Positions 44,001 to 53,123 of a stretch of DNA of 64,000 nt are shown here, piece by piece. Source of the DNA: Chaera sp964544355 (GTDB lineage: Bacteria > Patescibacteriota > Saccharimonadia > Saccharimonadales > Saccharimonadaceae); NCBI GenBank assembly GCA_964544355.1, contig CAZJAI010000002.1, positions 1-64,000 on the forward strand, read 5' to 3'. Within the stretch, counting starts at the first letter, position 1. Every line of letters starts with the position of its first letter. Below the pieces are notes generated by a model. It searched no databases. It saw nothing but the letters and a program-made list of their open reading frames with translations, and was not told where the DNA came from. Position numbers and translations under genes: made by a program.

Positions 44001-46127
44001 CTATAAACGCTCCAGCGGGGCGAAGGCCAGGTTGAGCGTCTTCAAGCCAGCTCCCTGAAAGGCAATTTCGGCGGCGCTGCCATCTACCCTGACCACCTGT
44101 CCATGGCCGAAAACTTTATGCCGTACCAGGTCGCCGGGGTTAAGTTCGGCCAAGTCCAGCTCCAGATAGGGCTCGTTCGAAGCGGTTTCGGGGGCCGCCG
44201 TGGTTTGCGCGGCTTGAGGCTGGATATCGCTTAAGAACCGTGACGGCGGGTTGTGCTGCCAGCCGCCGAAAATCAGGCGCGAAGCGGCCGCCAGCAAGTG
44301 CAATTCCTCCTTGGCCCGGGTCATGCCGACATAGCACAGACGCCGCTCCTCTTCCATCTCGGAGGCGTCGTAAAGCGCCCGGCCGTGAGGCATCAGCGAC
44401 TCTTCCATGCCAACCATGAACACTACCGGGAACTCCAGGCCCTTGGCGGCGTGCAGGGTCATTAAAGTAACGGCCGAAGCGGTTTCGTCCAAACCGTCAA
44501 GCTCGGAAATCAACGATACTTCCTCTAAAAACCCGGCCAGGCCGGCATCGTCGTACCCCCTGGCAACCGACACCAGCTCTTTGACGTTTTCCAGCCGCTC
44601 GGCCGCCTGAAGGCCATAGTCGTCGCTCAGATGATTGTCGTAGCCTATCCGGCGGATCAGCGCTTCGATCAGCTGGGAAACCAGTAATTCAGGCGCCTGT
44701 GCGCGCAAGTCCGACAACAGCCGGCCAAACCCGTTCAAGGCTTTGACAGCCCGAGGCGTCAGTCTAGGGCATTGATTCGCGCTTAAGCTGGCGCTCACCA
44801 GATCCTGGCCGCTGGTTTCTTGCCAGTCCAGGAACCGCCCCAGTGACACGCTGCCCAGGCCGCGGCTGGGCAGGTTGGCCACTCTTAAGAAGCTGGCCCG
44901 GTCGGACGGCTGGTAAATCAGGCGCAAGTAGGCCACCAGGTCTTTGATTTCTTTGCGGTCGTAAAACCGCTGCCCGCCGACTATCCTGTAGGGTATGCCC
45001 CAGCGGATGAAGGCTTCTTCTATGGAACGGCTCTGGGCGTTGGTTCTGTAGAGCACCGCGAAATCACCGTAGCGCCTGGCCCCCATCGAGACGGCCAAGC
45101 GGATTTTCAGCACCACGGTTTCGCCCTCGTGGCGTTCGGAGCTGACATGGGTGATCTGCACCGGCAAGCCGCCGGCGGCGGCCGTCCATAATTTCTTTTG
45201 AGAGCGCTGCTGGTTTTTAGTGATGACACTGTGGGCGGCTTCCAGGATATGTCTGGTGGAGCGGTAGTTTTGCTCCAGCTTGACCAGCTGGGTGCCGGGG
45301 AAATCCCGCTCGAAGTTCAAAATGTTAGTAAAGTCGGCTCCCCGCCAGCTGTAGATAGATTGCCAGTCGTCGCCAACCACGCAGATGTTGCGTTGCGGGT
45401 TGACCAGCAACTTGACCAGCTGGTACTGGGCGGCATTGGTATCTTGATATTCGTCTATCAGGATGTGTTTAAAACGGCCCCGCCACTCCTGGCGGACCGG
45501 CGGAGAATTCTTCAGCAGCTCGACCGTCCGTTTAATCAAATCGTCAAAATCCAAACCCTTGGCGGCGCGCAGCTGCTTCTCGTAAACAGCGTAGACGTCG
45601 GCGGCCGTCCGCTGCAGCGGTAGGTTGGCCGTCTGGCGGAACTCAGCCGGCCCCAGCAGATCATTTTTAGCGGAACCGATCAAAGAGGCCACCGACCGGG
45701 CAGGATAACGTTTTTCGTCAATTTTAAGCTGTTTCATGGACTCTTTAACCAGCGACAAACGATCGGCTTCGTCGAAAATCACGAAGTCGTCGGGGACGCC
45801 GGTGGCCTGCCCGCTGGCCCGAAGTAGCCTGACGCAAATACTGTGAAAAGTGCCCATCCAGGGCATGAACGAGCGGTGCCCGGCCTCCTGCCCTAGCAGT
45901 TCGCCCAGGCGGCCGCGCATTTCTTTGGCGGCCTTATTGGTAAAGGTTACCGCTAAAATTTCCTGAGGAGACGCGCCCTGATTCTCTATCAGATAGGCAA
46001 TGCGGTAGGTCAGGGTTTTGGTTTTGCCCGAGCCGGCTCCCGCCAGTATCAGCAACGGCCCGGTACCGTGGCGGGCAGCTTCAGCCTGGGCCGGATTAAG
46101 CTGGCTGTCAATTAATCGTTCAATCAC
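44001..46127 (-). CDS. pcrA: ATP-dependent DNA helicase PcrA/UvrD
   Basis: Superfamily 1 3'-5' helicase, 708 residues. Q-motif NPAQAEAARH near residue 11, motif I AGAGSGKTKTL near 31, motif II DEYQDTN near 225, motif III GDDWQSIYSWRGAD near 255, motif IV YRSTRHIL, and motifs V and VI LMTLHAAKGLEFP and YVGMTRAKEEL. The C-terminal Tudor-like RNA-polymerase-interacting tail (GDLVRHKVFGHG) is present. It works in excision repair and conflict resolution together with UvrA and UvrC encoded here. Last gene of the pgk-tpiA run. Confidence 0.95.
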   Translation of the reverse strand: MIERLIDSQLNPAQAEAARHGTGPLLILAGAGSGKTKTLTYRIAYLIENQGASPQEILAVTFTNKAAKEMRGRLGELLGQEAGHRSFMPWMGTFHSICVRLLRASGQATGVPDDFVIFDEADRLSLVKESMKQLKIDEKRYPARSVASLIGSAKNDLLGPAEFRQTANLPLQRTAADVYAVYEKQLRAAKGLDFDDLIKRTVELLKNSPPVRQEWRGRFKHILIDEYQDTNAAQYQLVKLLVNPQRNICVVGDDWQSIYSWRGADFTNILNFERDFPGTQLVKLEQNYRSTRHILEAAHSVITKNQQRSQKKLWTAAAGGLPVQITHVSSERHEGETVVLKIRLAVSMGARRYGDFAVLYRTNAQSRSIEEAFIRWGIPYRIVGGQRFYDRKEIKDLVAYLRLIYQPSDRASFLRVANLPSRGLGSVSLGRFLDWQETSGQDLVSASLSANQCPRLTPRAVKALNGFGRLLSDLRAQAPELLVSQLIEALIRRIGYDNHLSDDYGLQAAERLENVKELVSVARGYDDAGLAGFLEEVSLISELDGLDETASAVTLMTLHAAKGLEFPVVFMVGMEESLMPHGRALYDASEMEEERRLCYVGMTRAKEELHLLAAASRLIFGGWQHNPPSRFLSDIQPQAAQTTAAPETASNEPYLELDLAELNPGDLVRHKVFGHGQVVRVDGSAAEIAFQGAGLKTLNLAFAPLERL

Positions 46128-46176
46128 TTAAATTATTGTACCAAAATACCAAAGAAGAGAAGTAAGCGGCCTAAAT

Positions 46177-47289
46177 TCAAAGACCCTTATAAAACCAGTA
46201 GGCAAAACCGGCCGCGGTAGCGGCCAGCAGCAGCAGCGCCGCCGCCGCCCAAAGAATCACGTGTCTGGTGTTGTGGCCTCCGGCGGTAGCCGGCAGGGCC
46301 GGGTGATAATCGGCCACGTCGAACAGCGGCCGAACAGGCTGCTGCCCGTCAGCCGGTTTTTCCCGGTACTGCGGATGAATAGAAGCGGCCTGGCCCGTCG
46401 CTTCGCCACCATCCTCGGCGCGCCGATGTTCGCTTAGCTGATCTTCCGGGTTAAAAACCCTCAGTTCCGACTCGATGGTCAGAATATCTTTGTCGAGTTC
46501 GGGCGGCAGAGGCGTTGGCATCTCGTCCCGCGAGCGCGAGCCGGCTTCGGCTGGTTGATCGTCCTGAACCGCCGTAGTCTCCTCACTCGAGGCCGGCGGC
46601 GGGAGCGCTTCTTTGGTTTCCTCGGCAGCCGAAAAAGCTCCCAGAGGACGTTTTTCTACTTTGGCGTCTTTTAAAAACAACGATTCGTTGGACGGACCGC
46701 TCGAGACGGAGGGCTCGGCCGCTTCGGTATTCGGATGATCGGGCTGGTTGTCGCCGGATTCGGCCGGCTGGCCGGCATCCGGCTGCTCCTTAGCACGGTC
46801 CGTATCTTGAAAACCATGCACCTCCAGAGGGTCGGGCCAGGCCAGTTCCTCCTTGGCGTCGCTCTGGGAAGTATCAAGAGCGGGTCTGTCCGGTTGTAAC
46901 TTAGCAGCGTCCGCCGGTTCCGCGGGCGCCTCCAAAGCGATGTCGGTCTTGTGGGGTTCGGCGGCTTGATCCGGCTTCGGTTCTTCGGCCGGAACCGGGC
47001 TGACCGTCAGGGGTTGAATAGTTTTGCCGGCGGAACTGGTTACGGGGAGCGCAGTTTCGGCCTTAGGGGCCGGACGAACCACGTCCATAAACTGGCCGCG
47101 TCGCGGCGGTATCAACGACTGGCTGGCGGTTTTAGGAGTCGGGCCGGCTTCTGGCGCGTCTGTCGGCTGGCTGGCGGGAGCGGCTGGAGCTTCAACCGTT
47201 TCCATTTCCGGTGGCTTGGCGGCCTGGGCGGCCGGCGTCAGCACGGCGCTAACCGCTTTGTCCAGTTCGTCAAAATCAAGATCTTTCAT
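46177..47289 (-). CDS. Disordered tail-anchored membrane protein, unknown function
   Basis: A 370-residue protein that is almost entirely Pro/Ala/Glu/Asp-rich and probably unfolded, with a short N-terminal helix DLDFDELDKAVSAVL and one C-terminal transmembrane helix (about 346-366) followed only by YKGL. A short conserved-looking block RRGQFMDVVRP lies near residue 63. The topology puts the long acidic region in the cytoplasm, tethered to the membrane. Position 18 bases after tpiA suggests co-transcription. Such proteins can be scaffolds or division and pilus adaptors, but nothing specific is shown. Confidence 0.75.
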   Translation of the reverse strand: MKDLDFDELDKAVSAVLTPAAQAAKPPEMETVEAPAAPASQPTDAPEAGPTPKTASQSLIPPRRGQFMDVVRPAPKAETALPVTSSAGKTIQPLTVSPVPAEEPKPDQAAEPHKTDIALEAPAEPADAAKLQPDRPALDTSQSDAKEELAWPDPLEVHGFQDTDRAKEQPDAGQPAESGDNQPDHPNTEAAEPSVSSGPSNESLFLKDAKVEKRPLGAFSAAEETKEALPPPASSEETTAVQDDQPAEAGSRSRDEMPTPLPPELDKDILTIESELRVFNPEDQLSEHRRAEDGGEATGQAASIHPQYREKPADGQQPVRPLFDVADYHPALPATAGGHNTRHVILWAAAALLLLAATAAGFAYWFYKGL

Positions 47290-47307
47290 CTTTTCATCTC
47301 ATTAGTT

Positions 47308-48126
47308 TTAAGAGCCAGCGGCCTCTGGCCGTTTGGTTGACTGCTTATCGGCGGCCTGGGCGGCGGTCTCGACGATTGAGGCGAATTCGGCCGCGTTCAG
47401 GCTAGCGCCCCCCACCAGCAGGCCGTCCACGCCTTTGGCCGATAAATAACCGGCGGCGTTGGTTATGTTGCTGCTGCCCCCGTAGAGAACGCGCAGCGAC
47501 CGGGCGGCCGCCTGGCCGTAGAGCGCCTTCACTGTCGAGCGAATCCACCGGGCCAGACGGCTGACTTCTTCTGGAGAAGCTACCGGATGATCCTGATAAT
47601 CGGCACCGCTGCTGATCGCCCAAACCGGCTCGTAGGACACCACCACCCGGCCGATTTCTTCGGAAGTGACGTTGGCCAGGGCAGCTGTCAGCTGGCCGTG
47701 AATCACGTCGTGAGTTTCGCCGGCCGCCCTCTCTCCGGCGGTCTCGCCCAGGCAGACGATCGGCGTCAAGCCGTTGCGCAGCGCCGCCTGAGTCTTGTGA
47801 CGCACCTCCCGGTCGGTCTCGCCGAAAATATGCCGCCGCTCAGAATGACCGATAATGACGTGGCTGACCACGCCGCTTAGCATGGTGGCCGAAATCTCGC
47901 CGGTATAAGCGCCCTCGTCCCGCCAGTAGCAGTTTTGGGCGCCTAGCTTGAATTTGCGGTGGTCAACCTGAAGACTGAGCGATTGCAGCACTAAAAAATT
48001 AGGGCACAGCACTACCTCGACGTCGTACCGGGATTTGACAGCCTGGTCAAGCGCGTGCAGGTAAAGGCTGGCCTGATGGGTGTTAAAGTGCATCTTCCAG
48101 TTACCGACAATCAGTTTTTTACGCAT
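47308..48126 (-). CDS. tpiA: Triosephosphate isomerase
   Basis: Interconverts dihydroxyacetone phosphate and glyceraldehyde 3-phosphate. GNWKMHF near residue 8 carries the active Lys, IIGHSERRHIFGE near 93 the catalytic His, SYEPVWAIS near 168 the catalytic Glu, and LYGGSSN and LLVGGASL bind phosphate. The 272-residue length includes a C-terminal extension (AAQADKQSTKRPEA) of about 15 residues beyond the normal barrel. It lies between pgk and the tail-anchored protein gene, forming a lower-glycolysis pair with pgk. Confidence 0.97.
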   Translation of the reverse strand: MRKKLIVGNWKMHFNTHQASLYLHALDQAVKSRYDVEVVLCPNFLVLQSLSLQVDHRKFKLGAQNCYWRDEGAYTGEISATMLSGVVSHVIIGHSERRHIFGETDREVRHKTQAALRNGLTPIVCLGETAGERAAGETHDVIHGQLTAALANVTSEEIGRVVVSYEPVWAISSGADYQDHPVASPEEVSRLARWIRSTVKALYGQAAARSLRVLYGGSSNITNAAGYLSAKGVDGLLVGGASLNAAEFASIVETAAQAADKQSTKRPEAAGS

Positions 48127-48209
48127 TCTAGTACAGGTGCTGTCCCGAAGTTAAAATTAACGCCATAGCAAAATCGTGCTTATGGCTATCAGTTTAACCC
48201 AATCCGGCC

Positions 48210-49448
48210 TCAAGCGTCCAGTAGACAGTCGATTCCGGGGAGCCGCATGCCGGCCATCAATTCCAGGCTGGCGCTGCCGCCAGTGGAAACGTGGGTGAAG
48301 CTGTCGCCGCCCTTGGCATCCCAGTTCACCGCAAAATCGGCCGTATCGCCCCCGCCGATGATACTGAGGGTCCGTTTTTGGCTGGCCAGCTGCAGGGCTA
48401 GGCGGGCCGAACCGTAAGAAAACTGCGGCAGTTCGGCGTATCCCAAAGTGCCGCTCCAAACCACCGTCTGGGAGTCTTTGATCCGATTGATCGCTTCGGC
48501 AATGGTAGCCGGCCCGATATCCAGAATGTACTCGTCGGGACGAACGTCTCTGACGCTGACGGTTTGACGGCGCTGCTCGCCGTTGATCGCCGTGGCCACC
48601 GCCGCGTCGCTTGGCAGCAAGATGAAGTCGTCGGCCGGCCGGCGCCCGCGCAGTTTGTCGTCCGCTCTCTGGTAAACCCGTTTGATCACGTCGTCCAGGC
48701 CGTCCTCGTGAACACTTTGGCCGATCGGCAGACCCTTGAACTTCAAAAAGGTGTTGGCCATAGCGCCGCCAATGATGATCTGGTCGGCCAGTTTGACGAA
48801 ACGCTCGATAACCTTTATTTTATCGCTGATTTTAGCCCCGCCCAGCACCGCTACCAGCGGCTGCTTGGGGTGCGACAGGGCGCCGGTGATTGTGTCGTAC
48901 TCGCTCTCCAGCAAAAGGCCGGCCACGCTGGGCAAAAACCGGGTGATGGCGTCGGTGCTGGCATGGCGCCTGTGCGACACGCCGAAGCCGTCCTGAATGA
49001 AGTAAGCGGCGTCGCAGGACGAAGCCAGCAGCCTGGCGAAGCTGGCGTCGTTAGCCTCCTCGCCGGCGTGAAACCGCAGATTCTCCAGCATCAGCAGCTG
49101 CCCGCCGCTCAACCGCTTGGCCGACTGGCTAACCTGATCGCCGACCGATTCCCGCGCGAAGGATACCGGCACTTCAAGCAGCTGGGCCAGGCGCTCGGCT
49201 ACCGGAGCCAGACTGTAGGCGGGGACCACTTTGCCATCGGGCCGGCCCAAGTGGGAGCAAATCACCACCCGGCAGCCGTTTTTAATCAGGTAACGCAACG
49301 TGTCCAGAGACCGCCTGATCCTGAAATCATCGTCAATACCTCCGTCAGCCGCCAGAGGTACGTTGTAATCGGTCCTGACCAGCACGGTTTTGCCTTCCAG
49401 CGGCACATCGCGCACGGTTTTTTTGCGTAACAATTTGATTTTTCCCAC
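48210..49448 (-). CDS. pgk: Phosphoglycerate kinase
   Basis: ATP-forming step of glycolysis, about 412 residues. VLVRTDYNVPL and SHLGRPDGK carry the phosphoglycerate-binding residues, VLGGAKISDKIKVI lies mid-protein, and GGGDTADF binds nucleotide phosphate near the C-terminus. The GTG at 49448 (GKIKLLRKKTVRD follows) is a better start than a TTG at 49520, because a -10-like TACAAT at 49508-49503 lies downstream of the latter. A GAGG about 13 bases upstream may serve as ribosome-binding site. Confidence 0.93.
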   Translation of the reverse strand: MGKIKLLRKKTVRDVPLEGKTVLVRTDYNVPLAADGGIDDDFRIRRSLDTLRYLIKNGCRVVICSHLGRPDGKVVPAYSLAPVAERLAQLLEVPVSFARESVGDQVSQSAKRLSGGQLLMLENLRFHAGEEANDASFARLLASSCDAAYFIQDGFGVSHRRHASTDAITRFLPSVAGLLLESEYDTITGALSHPKQPLVAVLGGAKISDKIKVIERFVKLADQIIIGGAMANTFLKFKGLPIGQSVHEDGLDDVIKRVYQRADDKLRGRRPADDFILLPSDAAVATAINGEQRRQTVSVRDVRPDEYILDIGPATIAEAINRIKDSQTVVWSGTLGYAELPQFSYGSARLALQLASQKRTLSIIGGGDTADFAVNWDAKGGDSFTHVSTGGSASLELMAGMRLPGIDCLLDA

Positions 49449-49586
49449 CGTCTCGTCGGTAACCTCGCCGCCTGTGCGGCTTACCTGTTGCTTTACATAA
49501 AAATTGTAACACGCGGACAATACCGGTGCCTGTCGGGGTTCAATGAAACCGCAACAGGGGCCGTCTTCGAAAACCCGCTTCAGATT

Positions 49587-49874
49587 CTACTGCAGGATCT
49601 CACCGATCGCAGGCAGTGAATCGTCAGCCTGGGTGGTCACCAAGATGATATTTTTCGTAGCCGTGCGGCCCATGAGCCGCATGCCACCTTCCTTAAATTG
49701 CGAAGTCTGCAGGATATTGAAAGAAATCTCTTCCGGCTCCGGTTTTGGCACCTCCTGAATGCCGAGTACCGTCAACGACAAATAATCACGAGCCTTGAGC
49801 GCTTGAAAAGCTTGCTCGCGCACCTCGCCACTCGTTGGCGGTTTGATGACTGTAAATTCCTTTATTCTAGTCAT
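49587..49874 (-). CDS. Small protein of unknown function next to a nuclease-like gene
   Basis: A 95-residue soluble protein, predicted alpha/beta, with TSGEVREQAFQALKARDYLSL and an ending in AIGEILQ. No family recognised. It lies 38 bases downstream of the larger nuclease-like gene on the same strand and shares its lower GC content, so the two probably form an operon and may have been acquired together. Confidence 0.65.
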   Translation of the reverse strand: MTRIKEFTVIKPPTSGEVREQAFQALKARDYLSLTVLGIQEVPKPEPEEISFNILQTSQFKEGGMRLMGRTATKNIILVTTQADDSLPAIGEILQ

Positions 49875-49912
49875 TATTCTATACTTAGAAAAACATGATT
49901 ATGTGTTGTGTG

Positions 49913-51061
49913 TCAAGAGTCGTGACGCCTGTGCCGCTGACGTTGTTGGCGCATATTATGTAGTACCGTTCTCGACTCCTCGATAATATCGGGTAGTATC
50001 TTGGCTACTTCATTCACGTATTGATCGGAAAGGGTAAATCTATCGCCAAACCAGCTATCCTCCAGCAGGGAAAATATAACTATTGCATCTTTCCGAGGCG
50101 GTACGTATTCACCAGTTTCTCTTTTCGTGTAGCCACTGTGTCCTGGTTTCGGATAAAACGGCCTGTTCCAGTCAGGTACGCCGTCTTTCCTAGATAGCTC
50201 CTGAATATTGAATATGGAAGCTTTCACGTCAAGGCATAATTCATCCCATTGGCCGGGATCAACAACAATGTCAATGCCCTGCAGATCCTCTTGCGCGGTT
50301 GCCTCGCGTATACCCGTTCTGGCGTAACCGGATCGCTCGAGTATTTTCCTAAAGGCAGATTCGTGCATGGCGCCGCGCAAGGAGCTGTTCAGCTGTTCGA
50401 CAACCCGCTTTCTGACATCGCCGCTTCTGAACATATAGCCGGTGATGAGAGCGAGTTCTTTTGTAAAACCTTTAATGCTTGTGTCGGGGTAAGCGTCAAA
50501 GAAGGTGCGCAGCAGTGCATTAAACTTGCTTGCGACCTCTTTGTCCCGCACTTTTAAGTCGTATTGGTCATCGCCATAACTATCGAGGCGTTGCTGGGCC
50601 AATAGGAACTGCGGAAGCCTACAAATAAGATTAATACTCTCTGTCAGGAATTTACTGTCCCCCTCGCGACGGCGAAAATTCACATACCCTGCGACCACAT
50701 CAGCTAGAAGATCCCAATACTCTGGATTATCCTGTCCTTGATAATCGGTGTTGACTCCTTCATCCTTAGCGCGGCCCAGAAAAGTGCGGCTGCTCATCAG
50801 CGCGTCAAGATGTATAGTGTTGGCGTCTTCTAACGCTTTTTGTATCCCCTGCGTCGGATCTATAATTTCACTTGCTTCGCCTTGATTAACAAGATGATGC
50901 AGGCCACGCCGAGCAAGGTTGTCTTCTACGTATGGATGGAGGCCCTTGTGCCAGCTCTTATACTCGGCCGCCACACCCTGCCAGCCCTCTAACCCCGGTG
51001 CGGCCGGCGGTATATTTTGCGAGCTGGGCTGATTGGAGATTCGTTCCGGTACGTCCGGCAT
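49913..51061 (-). CDS. Putative PD-(D/E)XK-fold nuclease with helical N-terminal domain
   Basis: A 382-residue protein. The first 230 residues are charged and helical with no motif I know. Residues about 250-280 contain the pattern ATAQEDLQGIDIVVD then LCLDVKAS, that is D-x(n)-DxK with a preceding helical Glu region, which fits the PD-(D/E)XK nuclease core. A strand/helix ending (DAIVIFSLLEDSWFG) follows. This is inference from motif spacing, not family recognition. The lower GC than adjacent pgk and tRNA genes suggests transfer; a defence or restriction role is possible, but no methyltransferase is adjacent. Confidence 0.55.
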   Translation of the reverse strand: MPDVPERISNQPSSQNIPPAAPGLEGWQGVAAEYKSWHKGLHPYVEDNLARRGLHHLVNQGEASEIIDPTQGIQKALEDANTIHLDALMSSRTFLGRAKDEGVNTDYQGQDNPEYWDLLADVVAGYVNFRRREGDSKFLTESINLICRLPQFLLAQQRLDSYGDDQYDLKVRDKEVASKFNALLRTFFDAYPDTSIKGFTKELALITGYMFRSGDVRKRVVEQLNSSLRGAMHESAFRKILERSGYARTGIREATAQEDLQGIDIVVDPGQWDELCLDVKASIFNIQELSRKDGVPDWNRPFYPKPGHSGYTKRETGEYVPPRKDAIVIFSLLEDSWFGDRFTLSDQYVNEVAKILPDIIEESRTVLHNMRQQRQRHRRHDS

Positions 51062-51250
51062 GTTTTTATTTTTCTAAATTTGACCTTATTTTAACATAAA
51101 GCCTATCGAGAAACTCTGCCAACGTTTTCTAGATTATCGAAGGACGCAAAATTACGTCCGTCTAGCGGCGTAAGCGTGCGAAAATCGAATGCGCCCCTTT
51201 TTAGAGGGACGAATCCAGTCTTTCGGTTATTAAAAGCTGATTGATCTTTT

Positions 51251-51325
<75 letters not shown>

Positions 51326-51475
51326 GCGCAAAGCAGGTTGCTAAGGTAGCGGCCGATTAGGTGTCCGTCTGGCACCGTCAAAAACCCGCGACTCATTTTA
51401 ACAGATGTTGCTCTGGAAATAAATCAAGGCCAGGCGCCGTTTTAGCGCAAAGTAAAACAAAATCATACCAATTTT

Positions 51476-51504
51476 TTGGCATAAGCATCAATCTGTGGTA
51501 TAAT
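51476..51504 (+). promoter_or_regulatory. Promoter for the LPKTG-PKD surface protein gene
   Basis: -35 TTGGCA (51476-51481), 17 bases, -10 TATAAT (51499-51504), with TGG directly upstream of the -10. The leader is about 56 bases and carries a GGGGAG ribosome-binding site before the ATG. Confidence 0.8.
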
Positions 51505-51566
51505 ACGCCCGAAGACCAAGCGGTGGGCAGGTCGGCAATTAAGCCGTAAGGGGAGTAGTAAAAACT

Positions 51567-52805
51567 ATGAAGAAACTCGCAATAGGCCTGGTTGTCACCG
51601 CCCTGGCCACTTTAGGCGGTGGCTGGTTATTGTTCGCCGGCCGGCCGGCGTCAGCCCTGCGCGTGGACGACCTGGTACGCGATTGCGACACTGTCGCAGT
51701 TATTAAATGCGGCACCTTAAGTCAGCAGGAACTACTGCAAAAGTTCGACCAAAACGCCTACGGCGACCTGCCTAAGGTGTTCGGTACTTTCGGTATCAGC
51801 CGCGACCAGCTGCAGGGCGATTTTGTTGATGGCATAGTCTGGAAGGACGGGCGGGTAACGGTGAACGGCAAACTGGTAGCCACCAACGCCAAAACCATTG
51901 GCCGCTGGTATGGCGCCCAGCCGGACAAAACCCGTATCGAGGGTACTGATCGGGCCTACATTATGTCTGTCAGCAATTTCGTGCCTGACGGCCACACCGC
52001 TTTCGTGAGAATGGTCAACGGCGAGTTCAAGTTTGCCGTAATCAAAGCTTGCGGCAACCCGGTGATCGCCCAGCCGGTACCCCAGCCTAAGTACAGCTGC
52101 GACCAGCTGAACATGATCCAGCTAAACCGCACCACCTACCGGTTCGAGGCCAAGGCTTCGGCCACCAACGCCAAGATAGTCAAATACCGCTTTGAATTTG
52201 GCGACGGGCAGGCGGTAGACAGCGATTCAGCCGTGGTCGAGCACACATACTCCCAGCCCGGCAACTATACGATACGGCTGACGGCTTTAGTGGAAGCCGA
52301 CGGCAAAATCGTGCCGGCCACCAGCGACGCCTGCGTTAAACAGCTAACCGTTCCGCCTCCTCCGCCAATGCCGCTTTACGAATGCACCTCGCTAACCGCC
52401 GCCCTGATCAGCCCGGACGAACGACGCTACCGCTACAGCTTGACCTACAGGGCTGAAAACGGCGCTACTCTGCGTAATGTAGACTTTAACTTCGGCGACG
52501 GCCAAACTATGAAAGGTGTTACGCCGCAGCAGCTGGGCAACGTCGAGCACACCTACGCCGCCCCGGGCAACTACACCACTACGGCCACCTTGAACTTCAA
52601 TCTGGCCGAAGGAGTCAAGAGCGTCAACTGCGCTGTGCCAATCAGCGCGCCGGCTCCGCCACGGCAACCCCCAGCCGAACTGCCCAAGACCGGCCCGGCC
52701 GCCGACCTGCTGAGCGCCGGCGCAGCCCTCAGCTCGGTTACCGCTGCCGGCTACTACTGGAAGCAAAGCCGCCGCAACCTGATTAACCGCCTGATGGGCC
52801 GCTAA
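51567..52805 (+). CDS. Secreted protein with two PKD-like domains and an LPKTG sorting signal
   Basis: A 412-residue exported protein. A signal peptide (about residues 1-30, KKLAIGLVVTALATLGGGW, ending near PASA) is followed by an N-terminal domain of unknown type with paired Cys, then two PKD-like domains (about 185-265 and 275-350), each with the FGDGQ turn and an EHTY..PGNYT ending. The C-terminus has LPKTG at 372-376, a short hydrophobic stretch and a KQSRR charged tail, the layout of a sortase substrate. No sortase gene is in the window. It may mediate adhesion. Confidence 0.85.
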   Translation: MKKLAIGLVVTALATLGGGWLLFAGRPASALRVDDLVRDCDTVAVIKCGTLSQQELLQKFDQNAYGDLPKVFGTFGISRDQLQGDFVDGIVWKDGRVTVNGKLVATNAKTIGRWYGAQPDKTRIEGTDRAYIMSVSNFVPDGHTAFVRMVNGEFKFAVIKACGNPVIAQPVPQPKYSCDQLNMIQLNRTTYRFEAKASATNAKIVKYRFEFGDGQAVDSDSAVVEHTYSQPGNYTIRLTALVEADGKIVPATSDACVKQLTVPPPPPMPLYECTSLTAALISPDERRYRYSLTYRAENGATLRNVDFNFGDGQTMKGVTPQQLGNVEHTYAAPGNYTTTATLNFNLAEGVKSVNCAVPISAPAPPRQPPAELPKTGPAADLLSAGAALSSVTAAGYYWKQSRRNLINRLMGR

Positions 52806-52831
52806 GGACCCGGCGTAGGCCGCTCTAGCCA

Positions 52832-52874
52832 AGCCCGCTGCGAATTCTTTAGAACGTTTTCACCGAAGCGGGCT
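52832..52874. terminator. Inverted repeat followed by a T-run, possible terminator
   Basis: AGCCCGCT (52832-52839) and AGCGGGCT (52867-52874) are perfect complements enclosing a 27-base loop that itself holds TTCT/AGAA; CTGGTTTTTG follows. The loop is long for an intrinsic terminator, so this is tentative. It lies just after the PKD protein gene. Confidence 0.4.
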
Positions 52875-52901
52875 CTGGTTTTTGTTAAAATTAAAACGAA
52901 T

Positions 52902-53123
52902 ATGGGCAGATCCAAACGCTCCAGGAAGAAGCGCTCCGGCGGCCAGCCGCAACCGGCCCCGGTGGTGCATCGCTACCAGGCGGAAGTGCGCGGCCCGCTC
53001 AGGCAATGGTGGCTGGACAAAAAGAAGGCCGTTAAAATCATCTCGGCGCTGGCGGTCTCCGCGTTCACCCTGATTTGGTTGCTGCTGGAGTTGGCAAAGC
53101 TTGTTTTCGGACAGCCGCGCTAG
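52902..53123 (+). CDS. Small basic single-pass membrane protein
   Basis: A 73-residue protein with a strongly basic N-terminus (GRSKRSRKKRSGG), a cytoplasmic stretch, and one transmembrane helix (about 46-68, IISALAVSAFTLIWLLLELA). Family unknown. Its 3' end overlaps the convergent histidine kinase gene by 59 bases. Coding is supported by composition and the membrane segment but not by a known motif. Confidence 0.6.
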   Translation: MGRSKRSRKKRSGGQPQPAPVVHRYQAEVRGPLRQWWLDKKKAVKIISALAVSAFTLIWLLLELAKLVFGQPR

